In this document: positions 1 to 8,186 of the stretch, one piece after another
Layout of the letters: every line of letters starts with the position of its first letter
Numbering within the stretch: the first letter of the stretch is position 1
DNA from: Chitinophaga pinensis
GTDB lineage: Bacteria > Bacteroidota > Bacteroidia > Chitinophagales > Chitinophagaceae
Length of the DNA stretch: 64,000 nucleotides
Reading direction: 5' to 3'
Assembly: GCA_902167325.1 (NCBI GenBank)
Contig: LR632930.1
Coordinates: 5,766,001-5,830,000 of the forward strand
Notes under the pieces: model-generated
Database searches by the model: none
What the model was told of the DNA's origin: nothing
Seen by the model: only the letters and a program-made list of their open reading frames with translations
Program-made: the position numbers and the translations under genes

Positions 1-432
1 GTTATCGGCCTTTGTAAGGTTCTCTACATAATCGCACACAGGCATTACGGAGCTTTCCGAAGAGGCCGTGTAAGAGCCGTAAGCGCAGCCCCAGAGGGCT
101 ACGTTCCAGCCATCCTGCAGGTTATAGGTGTTGTTGTTGTTGTTCAGGTTGCCAAAGGGGTTGGGCGGTGTCATGTAACCGGAGTAAATATCCGCCATAA
201 GGTTCTGTTGTATCTGATACACCCAGGTAGGGTTGCTGACGTAGATACTACGCTGAATCTGCTTGAACGGTTCACCAATGTGCTGGTAATCCCATTTCAG
301 TTCTTCTTCAGAAACACCGTAAGGATTTTTGTTCAGATCTTCGAACCCCTTTGTACAGGCGGCCATCGTGAGAAGTGCCGCGATGCCGGTGAGTACCGCC
401 GGTCTGGAAATGATATGTTTGAACGATTTCAT
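1..432 (-). CDS. SusD/RagB-like outer-membrane lipoprotein (3' part cut by window edge)
   Basis: The minus-strand frame from the ATG at 432 runs off the window start. It begins MKSFKHII, has a hydrophobic stretch and then a lipobox ending in AAC, so the mature protein should be lipidated at that Cys. The following KGFEDLNKNPYGVSEEE is typical of the first residues of SusD/RagB proteins. SusD-like proteins sit on the outer face of the outer membrane and hand ligand, usually a glycan, to a SusC-like channel. The gene lies 27 bp downstream of a SusC-like gene on the same strand, which is the standard pairing. Only about 144 residues are visible, so the ligand cannot be judged. Confidence 0.88.
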   Translation of the reverse strand, partial: MKSFKHIISRPAVLTGIAALLTMAACTKGFEDLNKNPYGVSEEELKWDYQHIGEPFKQIQRSIYVSNPTWVYQIQQNLMADIYSGYMTPPNPFGNLNNNNNTYNLQDGWNVALWGCAYGSYTASSESSVMPVCDYVENLTKADN

Positions 433-459
433 TTGCTTTTCATTTTTAGGTTACGGAGA

Positions 460-3400
460 TCAAAGTCCCAGTTTCAGGCTCGCGCCAAAGCTTCGGGTGG
501 CAGGCAGGCCAAAGATGTCTATACCCTGCAGACGGTTGTCGCCACCTGCTGATACTTCCGGATCAAATGGCGCATCGCGCTTCAGGAAAAACAGGTTCCT
601 GCCGATAAGGCCAAGGCGCAGATTGCGGACGATCTTACCTTTCAGCGGCACCTGGTAACTGATAGCCAGCTCCCGCAGGCGGATCGCCGTGGCATCGTAC
701 ATGTACATATCACCATTACCATTACGGCCGCCGATATCCTCATAATACTGTCTTGCATCGTACAAGCCGGTATAGGGCTTGCCGTCTTTATCGATCGCGT
801 TCTCCAGCCTGATACCACCAGCATCGCGTGCCGCAGCACTGGCTTCGCTGACACCTGCCGCATCCAGTACGGACTGCGTCATGCTCATTACCTTACCACC
901 GAAACGGCCATCGAAGAGGAAGGTCAGGGTAAAGCCTTTGTAATCGAGCTTATTGTTCCATCCCAGCGTAAAATTCGGATTGGGGCTGCCGGCATACAGG
1001 ATACCGGAGTTGGTAGAATCCTGGATGCGGTTATTGCTGCCCAGCACGATCTGCCCGGCGGCATTACGTTTCACAACTGCCTGCGTGTAGATATCCCCCC
1101 ACTGTCCGCCTTCTTCCACTGCGGAAGCGTACATGTTGGAACCGGGTTCGGTAAGACGGAAGATCACCGACTTTTCCACCAGATTAGGATCGGAGAGTTT
1201 CACCACCTTGTTCTTGTTATGTGCAAGGTTGATATTGGAAGTCCAGGTAAAATCGCGCGTTTTAACGGGTACGAGCGTCAGCATGGCTTCGATACCGGTG
1301 TTGCGGATATTACCGAGGTTGAGGTAATAGAGCGAGTATTTCGAGCCCGGAGGCGCCTGTATCTCTACATACTGGCGATAGTTGTTGTTCTTATACCAGG
1401 TAAGGTCCACCCCGATACGGTCGTTCACGAAACGCATTTCCAGACCGGCTTCGAAAGAGCGGTTATCTTCCGGCTGGAGGTATGTTTTGGGATGAGGCAC
1501 GCGGTTGTTAAAGCTCAGTTGCTTCACGCCACCCAGAATGCGGTAGTTGTAAGTGGCCGGCCGGCTGATGTACGCAGGCAGGTCGTTACCTACTTTGGCA
1601 TAAGAAAGGCGCAGCTTCGCGAAGCTCATCGCTTCCGGCAGTTTCACCATTTCGCTGACTACCGCGGTAAGGCCGGCGGAGTAATAAAAGTAGCCGCTCT
1701 TCATGGTGGGCGTATAAGCGAAGGTGCTCGACCAGTCGTTACGTCCGGTGAGATCGAGGAAGAGATAATCCTTGAATCCCAGGTTTGCGCTGCCGAAAAG
1801 GGCCTGCACCTGCTTACGGTCTACCCCCTGTTGCACCGTCATGGCCGCAGGATCTATGTTGGCAAGCTGAAAAATGTTGGGAGAAAACAACCCGTCCAGC
1901 GGGCCTACGTTGTTGTCATTCAGTACACGGTCGCGGGTACGGAAATCCGTGATGCTGCCGCCTACGATACCGGACAGCTTCAGGTCTTTACTGAGTTCCT
2001 TGTTGTAACTGAAGATCAGATCTCCATACAGCTGGGTATTGAATTCTTTCTCCAGTGTGTACCGGCCATTGCGCGCTGCCTGTGAAAGGTGTGTGCTGGC
2101 ATTGATACGCATCTCATACTCATCGTACGAGCGGTCGAAGTTACCACGTGCCTGAACAGACAACCAGCTCAGCAGCTGGTACTTGATGGCGAGGGAAGCC
2201 ATGCCGCGGTAGCGTTCTTCTTCGCGCACGTTACGGTTCAGTATCCAGTAAGGGTTGGCCAGAATTTCTTCACCGGGCTGATCCAGATCGGTGTTGATGT
2301 TCCACCAGTTCTGGGTCATCATGTTCCTCTTGAGGGAGAACACTTCGAACTCGTCTTTATACTTCTGGAAATTGAGTCCGCGGGGGAACATGTAAACGCT
2401 GGTGAGCGGGTTGAAGTAAAGTCCGCTGACGGGCCTGTTACGCGCACCCTGCTTGATGAACGTAATGTTTGCATCGAGGGTCAGCTTATCGTTCAGCAGC
2501 TTCAGTGTTTCGCGGAAGTTGAAGGTGTGGCGGTTGAAGCGGCTGGTGGGCATTACGCCTTTGCTGCTGGTGTTGGAATAGGAGAAATAGGACTGGGCTA
2601 TTTCGTTGCCTCCGCTAACGGAAAGACCATTCGTCCAGGTACCGCCGGTGTTGAAGAACCCTTTCACATGGTCTGTTGCATTGGTTTTAGCGCCCCAGCT
2701 GGAAGAAAGGGGGTTACCTGAACCGGGGTCTACAGACTGACCGTAACGGAACTGCAGTTCGGGCAGCAGCATTACTTTCTCCATGGTGTAGTCAGAAGCA
2801 TAATCGATACGCATCCTGCCGGCGCGGCCTCGTTTGGTAGTAATTACGATCACACCATTGGCTGCCTGGCTGCCGTATTGCGCGGCGGCGGATGCGCCTT
2901 TCAGGATGTTGATCGACTCGATATCGTCAGGGTTGATGTTGGAAATACCATCGCCACCATCGCGCCCTGCACCTGACTGGATATCACCAGATTGTCCGTA
3001 TGCATTTGCGGGTTGCGAAGGAGAAAAGTTAGCCATAGGTACCCCGTCGATCACATAAAGCGGCTGGTTTTCTCGGGTGGATTTATTACCGCGCATAATA
3101 ACACGGGCGGTGCCGCCAAGGCCGGAAGCACTCCGGCTGATGGTAACACCTGCAGCCTTGCCGGCAAGACTGTTGATCACGTTCGCATCTTTTACGCGGG
3201 AGAGATCGTCATTATTCAGTTGTTGGGTGGCATAAGCGAGTTCTTTGGATTTGCGCTGTACGCCGAGGGCGGTCACTACGATTTCGTTTAGCGCCCTTGT
3301 ATTTTCCTCTAAAACAATATCATATACATCGCCGCTGCCCACGGTTACTTCCTGCGCGGTAAAGCCGAGGAAGCGGAATACCAGCACATCGCCGGGGTTG

Positions 3401-3918
3401 GCACTCAGGGTGTAAGCACCGTTTCCCACGGATTGGGTGCCTTTGTTGGTGCCTTTGATCACAACGGTGACCCCGGGCAGCGGGTTACCGTTGGCGTCCT
3501 TTACCGTTCCGCGGATCTCCTTGTCCGCCCGGGCCTCTTCACCCGCTTTGCCGGGAACAGCTATAACGCCTGTAGCAGCCTGTTCCGGGTTTACAATAAT
3601 CTTATTGTTTTTTCTCGTAAATTTCAGTCCGGTTTGTTCCGTGAGCTGGTTCAGCACCTCTTCCAAAGGCAGCTTAACGCAGTTCAGGTTGATCTTCTTC
3701 CGGAGGTTCAGATCGGATTTGTCGTAATGGAAACTGAGACCTGTCTTAGCGGCAATTTCAGTAAACACCTCCTCCATGTTCTTGTTCTTGACCTGGATGG
3801 TGATACTGATGTTTCGGGTACCCTGCGATTCGGCACGAGCACTGGCGGTGTAAGGAGCCGCCAGTGCGATGGCCATCGCAAGACCTGCCAATAACACAAG
3901 GTGTAGGCATTTTTTCAT
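460..3918 (-). CDS. SusC/RagA-like TonB-dependent transporter with STN domain
   Basis: 1152 residues with a signal peptide. Domain order: a secretin/TonB short N-terminal (STN) domain at about 35-110, a carboxypeptidase-like beta-sandwich at about 135-205 (EIRGTVKDANGNPLPGVTV), a plug domain at about 210-365 containing SINILKGASAAAQYGSQ, then a beta-barrel to the end. The STN domain is the part that in FecA-type receptors signals through FecR to an ECF sigma factor, and both partners are encoded immediately upstream on the same strand. The protein is therefore both a ligand-gated outer-membrane importer and probably the sensor of that switch. Substrate is unknown. Confidence 0.95.
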   Translation of the reverse strand: MKKCLHLVLLAGLAMAIALAAPYTASARAESQGTRNISITIQVKNKNMEEVFTEIAAKTGLSFHYDKSDLNLRKKINLNCVKLPLEEVLNQLTEQTGLKFTRKNNKIIVNPEQAATGVIAVPGKAGEEARADKEIRGTVKDANGNPLPGVTVVIKGTNKGTQSVGNGAYTLSANPGDVLVFRFLGFTAQEVTVGSGDVYDIVLEENTRALNEIVVTALGVQRKSKELAYATQQLNNDDLSRVKDANVINSLAGKAAGVTISRSASGLGGTARVIMRGNKSTRENQPLYVIDGVPMANFSPSQPANAYGQSGDIQSGAGRDGGDGISNINPDDIESINILKGASAAAQYGSQAANGVIVITTKRGRAGRMRIDYASDYTMEKVMLLPELQFRYGQSVDPGSGNPLSSSWGAKTNATDHVKGFFNTGGTWTNGLSVSGGNEIAQSYFSYSNTSSKGVMPTSRFNRHTFNFRETLKLLNDKLTLDANITFIKQGARNRPVSGLYFNPLTSVYMFPRGLNFQKYKDEFEVFSLKRNMMTQNWWNINTDLDQPGEEILANPYWILNRNVREEERYRGMASLAIKYQLLSWLSVQARGNFDRSYDEYEMRINASTHLSQAARNGRYTLEKEFNTQLYGDLIFSYNKELSKDLKLSGIVGGSITDFRTRDRVLNDNNVGPLDGLFSPNIFQLANIDPAAMTVQQGVDRKQVQALFGSANLGFKDYLFLDLTGRNDWSSTFAYTPTMKSGYFYYSAGLTAVVSEMVKLPEAMSFAKLRLSYAKVGNDLPAYISRPATYNYRILGGVKQLSFNNRVPHPKTYLQPEDNRSFEAGLEMRFVNDRIGVDLTWYKNNNYRQYVEIQAPPGSKYSLYYLNLGNIRNTGIEAMLTLVPVKTRDFTWTSNINLAHNKNKVVKLSDPNLVEKSVIFRLTEPGSNMYASAVEEGGQWGDIYTQAVVKRNAAGQIVLGSNNRIQDSTNSGILYAGSPNPNFTLGWNNKLDYKGFTLTFLFDGRFGGKVMSMTQSVLDAAGVSEASAAARDAGGIRLENAIDKDGKPYTGLYDARQYYEDIGGRNGNGDMYMYDATAIRLRELAISYQVPLKGKIVRNLRLGLIGRNLFFLKRDAPFDPEVSAGGDNRLQGIDIFGLPATRSFGASLKLGL

Positions 3919-3922
3919 ACAT

Positions 3923-4954
3923 CTAGTTTTTGCGGGTAAGGAAAATAGTGTCGTTTTTCAGTGTGTAGCTGATGTTTTTAATTTGACAAATAGTTTCAAC
4001 GATCTCCTGCAGGCTCTCATCTCTGAAAGAGCCGGTATACGTCCAGTCGGCATTCCCCGTTTCATTCACCATCGTTACGTTGTAACGGTTTTCAAGCTCT
4101 GTGGCAACTTCGCTGTATGAGGCGTCCCTGAACGCGAGTATGCCATGCTTCCACCCTACGATATCATCCTCCTTTTCGAAAGTTGATTTGGCCACTTCCA
4201 TCGAATTCCGGTCGATACTGAGCCGTTCACTTGGCAGCAGGATCACCGCATCCTGCCGGTTAGCCTGGCCCACTTTCACTTTCCCTGTCAGCAACGCAAC
4301 GGTGATACGCTGCTCGCGGGAATAGGAGCGGATGTTAAAGGAAGTTCCCAGCGCAGTGGTGGCAACACCGTTGCAGTGAACGATGAACGGATGGCGGGGA
4401 TCTTCCGCCACTTTAAAGAAAGCCTCGCCTTCTTCGAGATATATACTACGGTTGGGACCGCTGAAACTGACAGGATAACGCAGCCGGGAGCCGGCGTTGA
4501 GGTTCACCGTGGAGCCATCAGCAAGTACAATCTTTTCGGTTGCGCCTTTCGCTGTTGTGAGCTCAACATACCCGTTGCGCACCACACGGTTGGTTTTAGC
4601 CGCAGGAGATTGTACCGCCGTATGGACCGGGTTCTGTGGATGATCAGCAGGCGTTGGTTTGTAAAGGAAGGAAATTGCGATGGCTCCCGCCATCAGCGCG
4701 GCGGCACCGGAAATGGCCCAGGTACGCCAGCGCCGTGAGCGCAGGGGGATAACCGGTGCACCGGATGTGATTACATGGTCCTGCAGGCGCATCTTCACTT
4801 CTTCCAGCTGCTCCTGCAGAAACTCTTCCTGAATCATCGCGGAGCGGTGCCGGTTTACACTGGCAAACCACTGCTCGATAATGCGCACTTCTTCATCGGT
4901 GCATTTACCCTGCGTATACCGTTCCAGGACTTTTCGGATCTGATCAATTTCCAC
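3923..4954 (-). CDS. FecR-family anti-sigma factor
   Basis: 343 residues. The cytoplasmic N-terminal part contains IEQWFASVNRHRSAM, one transmembrane segment lies near 77-95, then a periplasmic FecR domain (LADGSTVNLNAGSRLRYP) and a C-terminal DUF4974-type region (residues about 270-340). FecR proteins relay a signal from the STN domain of an outer-membrane receptor to an ECF sigma factor. The gene sits between the sigma gene and the SusC-like gene, four bases from the latter, which fixes the three as one regulatory unit. Confidence 0.93.
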   Translation of the reverse strand: MEIDQIRKVLERYTQGKCTDEEVRIIEQWFASVNRHRSAMIQEEFLQEQLEEVKMRLQDHVITSGAPVIPLRSRRWRTWAISGAAALMAGAIAISFLYKPTPADHPQNPVHTAVQSPAAKTNRVVRNGYVELTTAKGATEKIVLADGSTVNLNAGSRLRYPVSFSGPNRSIYLEEGEAFFKVAEDPRHPFIVHCNGVATTALGTSFNIRSYSREQRITVALLTGKVKVGQANRQDAVILLPSERLSIDRNSMEVAKSTFEKEDDIVGWKHGILAFRDASYSEVATELENRYNVTMVNETGNADWTYTGSFRDESLQEIVETICQIKNISYTLKNDTIFLTRKN

Positions 4955-5031
4955 GGCGATCGTTTTTTAGTTGGTGATACAGGGATGTCGCACCGGCTAA
5001 AAAAAAGTACCATCGGAAGGAAAGATTTTTT

Positions 5032-5616
5032 TTATGGGAGGATGGAAAGCACTACCGCCACGGTAAGCAGATCGGTTTGGGTGTAATGCGTGCGGAGGAT
5101 CTTCAGGGCTTTGGATATCTGATTCTTAACGGTTTGCTGTGAAAGCTCCAGCCGGGTGGCGATCTGCTCTATACTCAGGTTCTCGAACCTGCTGAGCATA
5201 AAGATCTCTTTCATTTTTACCGGCAGGCGGTTAATGGCTTCAAATACTTCGGCGGCCTTGGCTTTGTAGTCGTATGTTTCGGAGATGTTGTGGGGCTGCG
5301 CATCGAAATGCTCTATGAGTTGTTGCAGGTATTTGCGATAGGTAAGGTCTTTCCGGTAAAGGTCGATGATCTTGTGGCGCACGCTCTGGTAGAGGTAAGA
5401 CCGGAGCGATTGCAGTACATCCAGCCGGGCACGCTTTTCCCAAAGTGTGGTAAAGAGATCCTGCAACACATCTTTGCTGGTTTCCCCCCTGTCCGTTTTG
5501 CTGAGGATGTACAGGTACAACGGCCTGCTGTACCGGTCGTAGATGGCGTTAAAAGCCGCTACGTCGCCATTGCGCAAAAGGGATAACAATTGCTCGTCTG
5601 AATAGCTTTGGTACAT
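5032..5616 (-). CDS. ECF-type RNA polymerase sigma factor
   Basis: 194 residues. Sigma region 2 covers about 20-90 (FNAIYDRYSRPLYLY, then DVLQDLFTTLWEKR). Region 4 covers about 125-180, with the helix-turn-helix LELSQQTVKNQISKALK. It ends in a short hydrophobic tail, DLLTVAVVLSILP, which might anchor it at the membrane. It is the first gene of the sigma/FecR/SusC/SusD unit and probably directs transcription of the transporter genes when its anti-sigma partner is relieved. Confidence 0.93.
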   Translation of the reverse strand: MYQSYSDEQLLSLLRNGDVAAFNAIYDRYSRPLYLYILSKTDRGETSKDVLQDLFTTLWEKRARLDVLQSLRSYLYQSVRHKIIDLYRKDLTYRKYLQQLIEHFDAQPHNISETYDYKAKAAEVFEAINRLPVKMKEIFMLSRFENLSIEQIATRLELSQQTVKNQISKALKILRTHYTQTDLLTVAVVLSILP

Positions 5617-5817
5617 AAAAAATTTCGGTTGATAAAATGCGATCGATTTTGGCTTAGCTGTAATTCTTTTTATTCTTCTAACGTGTCAAATCCGGTTAAC
5701 CTCGCGGGCAAAATAGTAAATCTCCCACACTTTCAAACTTTTTTCCCGCTGCATTTTTTCCAGCTGCCCCTTCATGTTCTTTTTACACACCCCTATGGAA
5801 ATATGGATTTATTTCAT

Positions 5818-5844
5818 TAGATTTGATATCAAATTGATATCACA
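5818..5844 (+). promoter_or_regulatory. Putative promoter overlapped by two tandem palindromes before the SPFH gene
   Basis: TAGATTTG at 5818-5825 fits the Bacteroidota -7 consensus TAnnTTTG, though no convincing -33 box was seen. Overlapping it are two 11-bp units, TTGATATCAAA (5823-5833) and TTGATATCACA (5834-5844), each holding a GATATC palindrome. The overlap suits repression. The small ribbon-helix-helix protein encoded second in the operon is a candidate ligand, which is inference. Confidence 0.4.
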
Positions 5845-5862
5845 ATAAATAAACCTCGTACC

Positions 5863-6732
5863 ATGGAAAAAGTCACCACGCCGATGTCTGGCTACCTCGC
5901 GTTCATCCTTGCCATCCTCCTTTTTCTTGGCGGCGGCTTTTGCTTAATCGCCGGTGTTGAATCCGGCAGCAGCGGCTTCCGCATCCTGGCCGGAGTTATA
6001 GGCATCGTGCTTGTTTTCGTCATTAAAGGCATCATGATCGTAAATCCCAACCATGCCCGGGTACTTACCTTCTTCGGCAGTTATGTGGGCAGCGTGAAGC
6101 AAAACGGTCTCCTGTGGATCAATCCCCTGTACCGCTCCGAACGCATCTCCCTCCGTGCCAATAACCTGAACGGTCAAACGCTGAAGGTGAACGACAAAAT
6201 GGGTAACCCCATCGAAATCGCCGCAGTAATCGTTTGGCAGGTGAGCGATACTTATAAAGCATTATTTGAAGTGGAAGGCTACCAGCAATATGTGCAGATC
6301 CAGAGCGAAGCTGCCGTGCGCCACCTGGCTACCAGCTGCCCTTACGAGCAGATGGAAGACGAAAGCGCCGAAATCACACTTCGCGATGGCGGGGAAAAAG
6401 TAAACGACCTGCTGGAGAAAGAACTGAATGAACGCCTCTTCGCTGCGGGCATCACTGTCCGTGAGGCACGTATCAGCCACCTCGCTTACGCCCCTGAAAT
6501 TGCCGGTGCCATGTTGCAACGCCAGCAGGCAACCGCAATTGTTGCCGCACGCTCCAAGATCGTGGAAGGTGCCGTAGGCATGGTGGAAATGGCATTGGAA
6601 CAGCTTTCCCGCAAACAACTCGTTACACTCGATGAAGAACGTAAAGCCGCCATGGTCAGCAACCTCATGGTAGTACTTTGTGGTGAAAAATCTGCCACCC
6701 CCGTTCTCAATACCGGATCTTTATATTCGTAA
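5863..6732 (+). CDS. SPFH/band-7 (stomatin-like) membrane protein
   Basis: 289 residues. Two adjacent hydrophobic segments at about 9-60 are followed by an SPFH domain (NHARVLTFFGSYVGSVKQNG at about 62-82, then IEIAAVIVWQVSDTYKALF) and a helical C-terminal region, EIAGAMLQRQQATAIVAARS. SPFH proteins oligomerise on membranes and organise microdomains or modulate membrane proteases. The next gene starts three bases after this stop, so the two are one operon. The ATG at 5863 lies about 20 bp after the palindromic control region. Confidence 0.88.
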   Translation: MEKVTTPMSGYLAFILAILLFLGGGFCLIAGVESGSSGFRILAGVIGIVLVFVIKGIMIVNPNHARVLTFFGSYVGSVKQNGLLWINPLYRSERISLRANNLNGQTLKVNDKMGNPIEIAAVIVWQVSDTYKALFEVEGYQQYVQIQSEAAVRHLATSCPYEQMEDESAEITLRDGGEKVNDLLEKELNERLFAAGITVREARISHLAYAPEIAGAMLQRQQATAIVAARSKIVEGAVGMVEMALEQLSRKQLVTLDEERKAAMVSNLMVVLCGEKSATPVLNTGSLYS

Positions 6733-6735
6733 TCC

Positions 6736-6924
6736 ATGGCCGAAAAAGAACAAAAGAAGTCTTTTGTACTGCGGCTCGACGGTGCCACCTACGAGGCCCT
6801 TGAGCGCTGGGCAGCTGATGAGTTCCGCAGCGTAAACGGACAGCTGGAATGGGTCATCGCCAAAGCCCTCCGCGATGCCGGCCGCGATAAGAAAAAGAAC
6901 AAAGACAAAAAAGACGGGGCGTGA
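6736..6924 (+). CDS. Small ribbon-helix-helix (Arc-like) DNA-binding protein
   Basis: 62 residues. The strand KSFVLRLDGATYEALERWA followed by SVNGQLEWVIAKALRDAG resembles an Arc/MetJ-type ribbon-helix-helix unit. A very basic Lys-rich tail (KKKNKDKKDGA) could add DNA contacts. It starts three bases after the SPFH stop, so co-translation is likely. The two GATATC palindromes upstream of the operon are plausible autoregulatory sites, but no evidence in the sequence proves it. Confidence 0.75.
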   Translation: MAEKEQKKSFVLRLDGATYEALERWAADEFRSVNGQLEWVIAKALRDAGRDKKKNKDKKDGA

Positions 6925-7027
6925 TTCAAAAGTAGGGTAAAGCTGCACATGATTTAAAAGTTTGTGATATGACTGCCCGAACCCTGGGACGAGCATGCAT
7001 AAACCCTGGTACGAAACACCTTTAGTT

Positions 7028-7275
7028 CATCGAACCTTCACCCTTCCTTCATCGATCCTTCATCAAACCCTTGCTGTGGCTGAACATAGACGAAGGATGG
7101 CAGGAGGATCTCAGTAGGCTTGATAAAACAGTCAACCTGTTTGACTCATCATTAATTGTTCAGTGATCCTTCAGTGATCCTTCAGTGATCCTTCAGTCAA
7201 ACACCCTCAAACCTATACCACCACTGAACACCACTGAAGGATCACTGAAGGATGGCAGTAGGATGTCAGCAGGTC
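7028..7275. repeat. Intergenic array of 11-bp units in both orientations
   Basis: Direct units: CATCGAACCTT, CACCCTTCCTT, CATCGATCCTT and a 12-bp variant at 7028-7072. There are three identical CAGTGATCCTT units at 7161-7193. The opposite orientation appears as GGATGGCAGGA/GGATCTCAGTA (7096-7117) and again as GGATGGCAGTA/GGATGTCAGCA (7251-7272). A perfect 21-bp inverted repeat pairs 7177-7197 with 7233-7253 around a 35-nt loop. No gene is apparent in 6925-7372; this element is the main content. Confidence 0.8.
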
Positions 7276-7372
7276 TTACAATTCGTTGACAATCATTTCC
7301 TGAAACTTTTCCCTCTCCCGGTCGTCTTTCACTCGACATCGCAGTTTATTTCCATCCTAAAACTGACTATCA

Positions 7373-7933
7373 ATGAAAAACATGATCCCTGTACTTTGCC
7401 TGCTGCTAACCACGGCGGGAGCCGTAGCGCAAGACAAGCACAACTACATCAGCTTCAGCAAATTAGTACCCGTAACCGGTACGGAATACGTGCTTACCAG
7501 CCTCGATAATGTGGGTAAAATGGGCGTTTCCCATGGCGAGCACCTGCTTTTCATCAATACGAAAACCGGCAAGGCAAACCGGGTCGATTTCCCTAAAAAT
7601 GCCTACCTCCGGGATTGGGAACAGGTAAAACTGGATACTTTAGGCATCAATCTCATCCTCCTTACCGCCCAAACTGTAAATCTGGATAACAACAGAAGAA
7701 TTGACTGGAACGATCCTGTTCAGCTGATTGTACTTTCTACCGACGGACAGAAGAAAGTGCAGCTCACGGAAGATAAGTTCTTCTCTTCCTTCTGGACGAT
7801 CCACCGGGAAACGGGGGCTATTGTGGTTACGGGTTATTACGACACCAACAGCAACGGAAAACACGACAAAACCGACAAGGACGAAATCCATTTGTTTGAC
7901 CTGAAGACATTGCAACTTATTTCGAAATTGTAA
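7373..7933 (+). CDS. Secreted protein of unknown function
   Basis: 186 residues with a clear signal peptide (MKNMIPVLCLLLTTAGAVAQ). The mature part is mostly beta-strand-like. Near the C-terminus DTNSNGKHDKTDKDE resembles a calcium-binding Asp-rich loop of the kind found in EF-hand or dockerin-like repeats. I do not recognise the family. It stands alone after the 11-bp repeat region and is followed by a hairpin terminator at 7963-7988. A periplasmic or surface location is inferred from the signal peptide only. Confidence 0.75.
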   Translation: MKNMIPVLCLLLTTAGAVAQDKHNYISFSKLVPVTGTEYVLTSLDNVGKMGVSHGEHLLFINTKTGKANRVDFPKNAYLRDWEQVKLDTLGINLILLTAQTVNLDNNRRIDWNDPVQLIVLSTDGQKKVQLTEDKFFSSFWTIHRETGAIVVTGYYDTNSNGKHDKTDKDEIHLFDLKTLQLISKL

Positions 7934-7962
7934 ACCCCTTGTTCACTGTTTACCAAAAGCAA

Positions 7963-7988
7963 AAAAGGTGCGGTTTCCCGCACCTTTT
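7963..7988 (+). terminator. Rho-independent-like terminator after the secreted protein gene
   Basis: Perfect 11-bp stem AAAAGGTGCGG/CCGCACCTTTT around a 4-nt loop, 29 bp after the stop at 7933. The A/T-flanked stem could work in either direction. Confidence 0.75.
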
Positions 7989-8141
7989 CCATTTCAATCA
8001 TTTCCTTTAAATACAGTTTTAAGCACTATCAAGTTAAGATCAATGTAAGGACATGCTAACGACAAGGTAATATCTACGGCTTTTTAAAAGGGTTTTAAGC
8101 ACTTAACAAGCACTCAGGAAGGTAAAGTAAGGGGGTCGGGT

Positions 8142-8172
8142 AAAAAAAAGGCCCCGGCATTACACCGGGGCC
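8142..8172 (-). terminator. Terminator of the M1 peptidase gene
   Basis: On the minus strand the stem GGCCCCGG/CCGGGGCC (8165-8172 with 8150-8157, 7-nt loop) is followed by eight T residues, a classic intrinsic terminator 15 bp beyond the stop at 8187. The rest of 7989-8141 shows no gene. Confidence 0.85.
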
Positions 8173-8186
8173 TGATTACGTTTTCG

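Noticed and set aside
1219..2085. 288-codon plus-strand open frame inside the SusC-like gene
   Set aside because: It is antisense to a well-supported gene, has no recognisable domain and follows the codon pattern of the other strand.
7161..7253. Possible CRISPR array
   Set aside because: Units are 11 bp with no spacers and no cas genes nearby; it is a simple tandem and inverted repeat.
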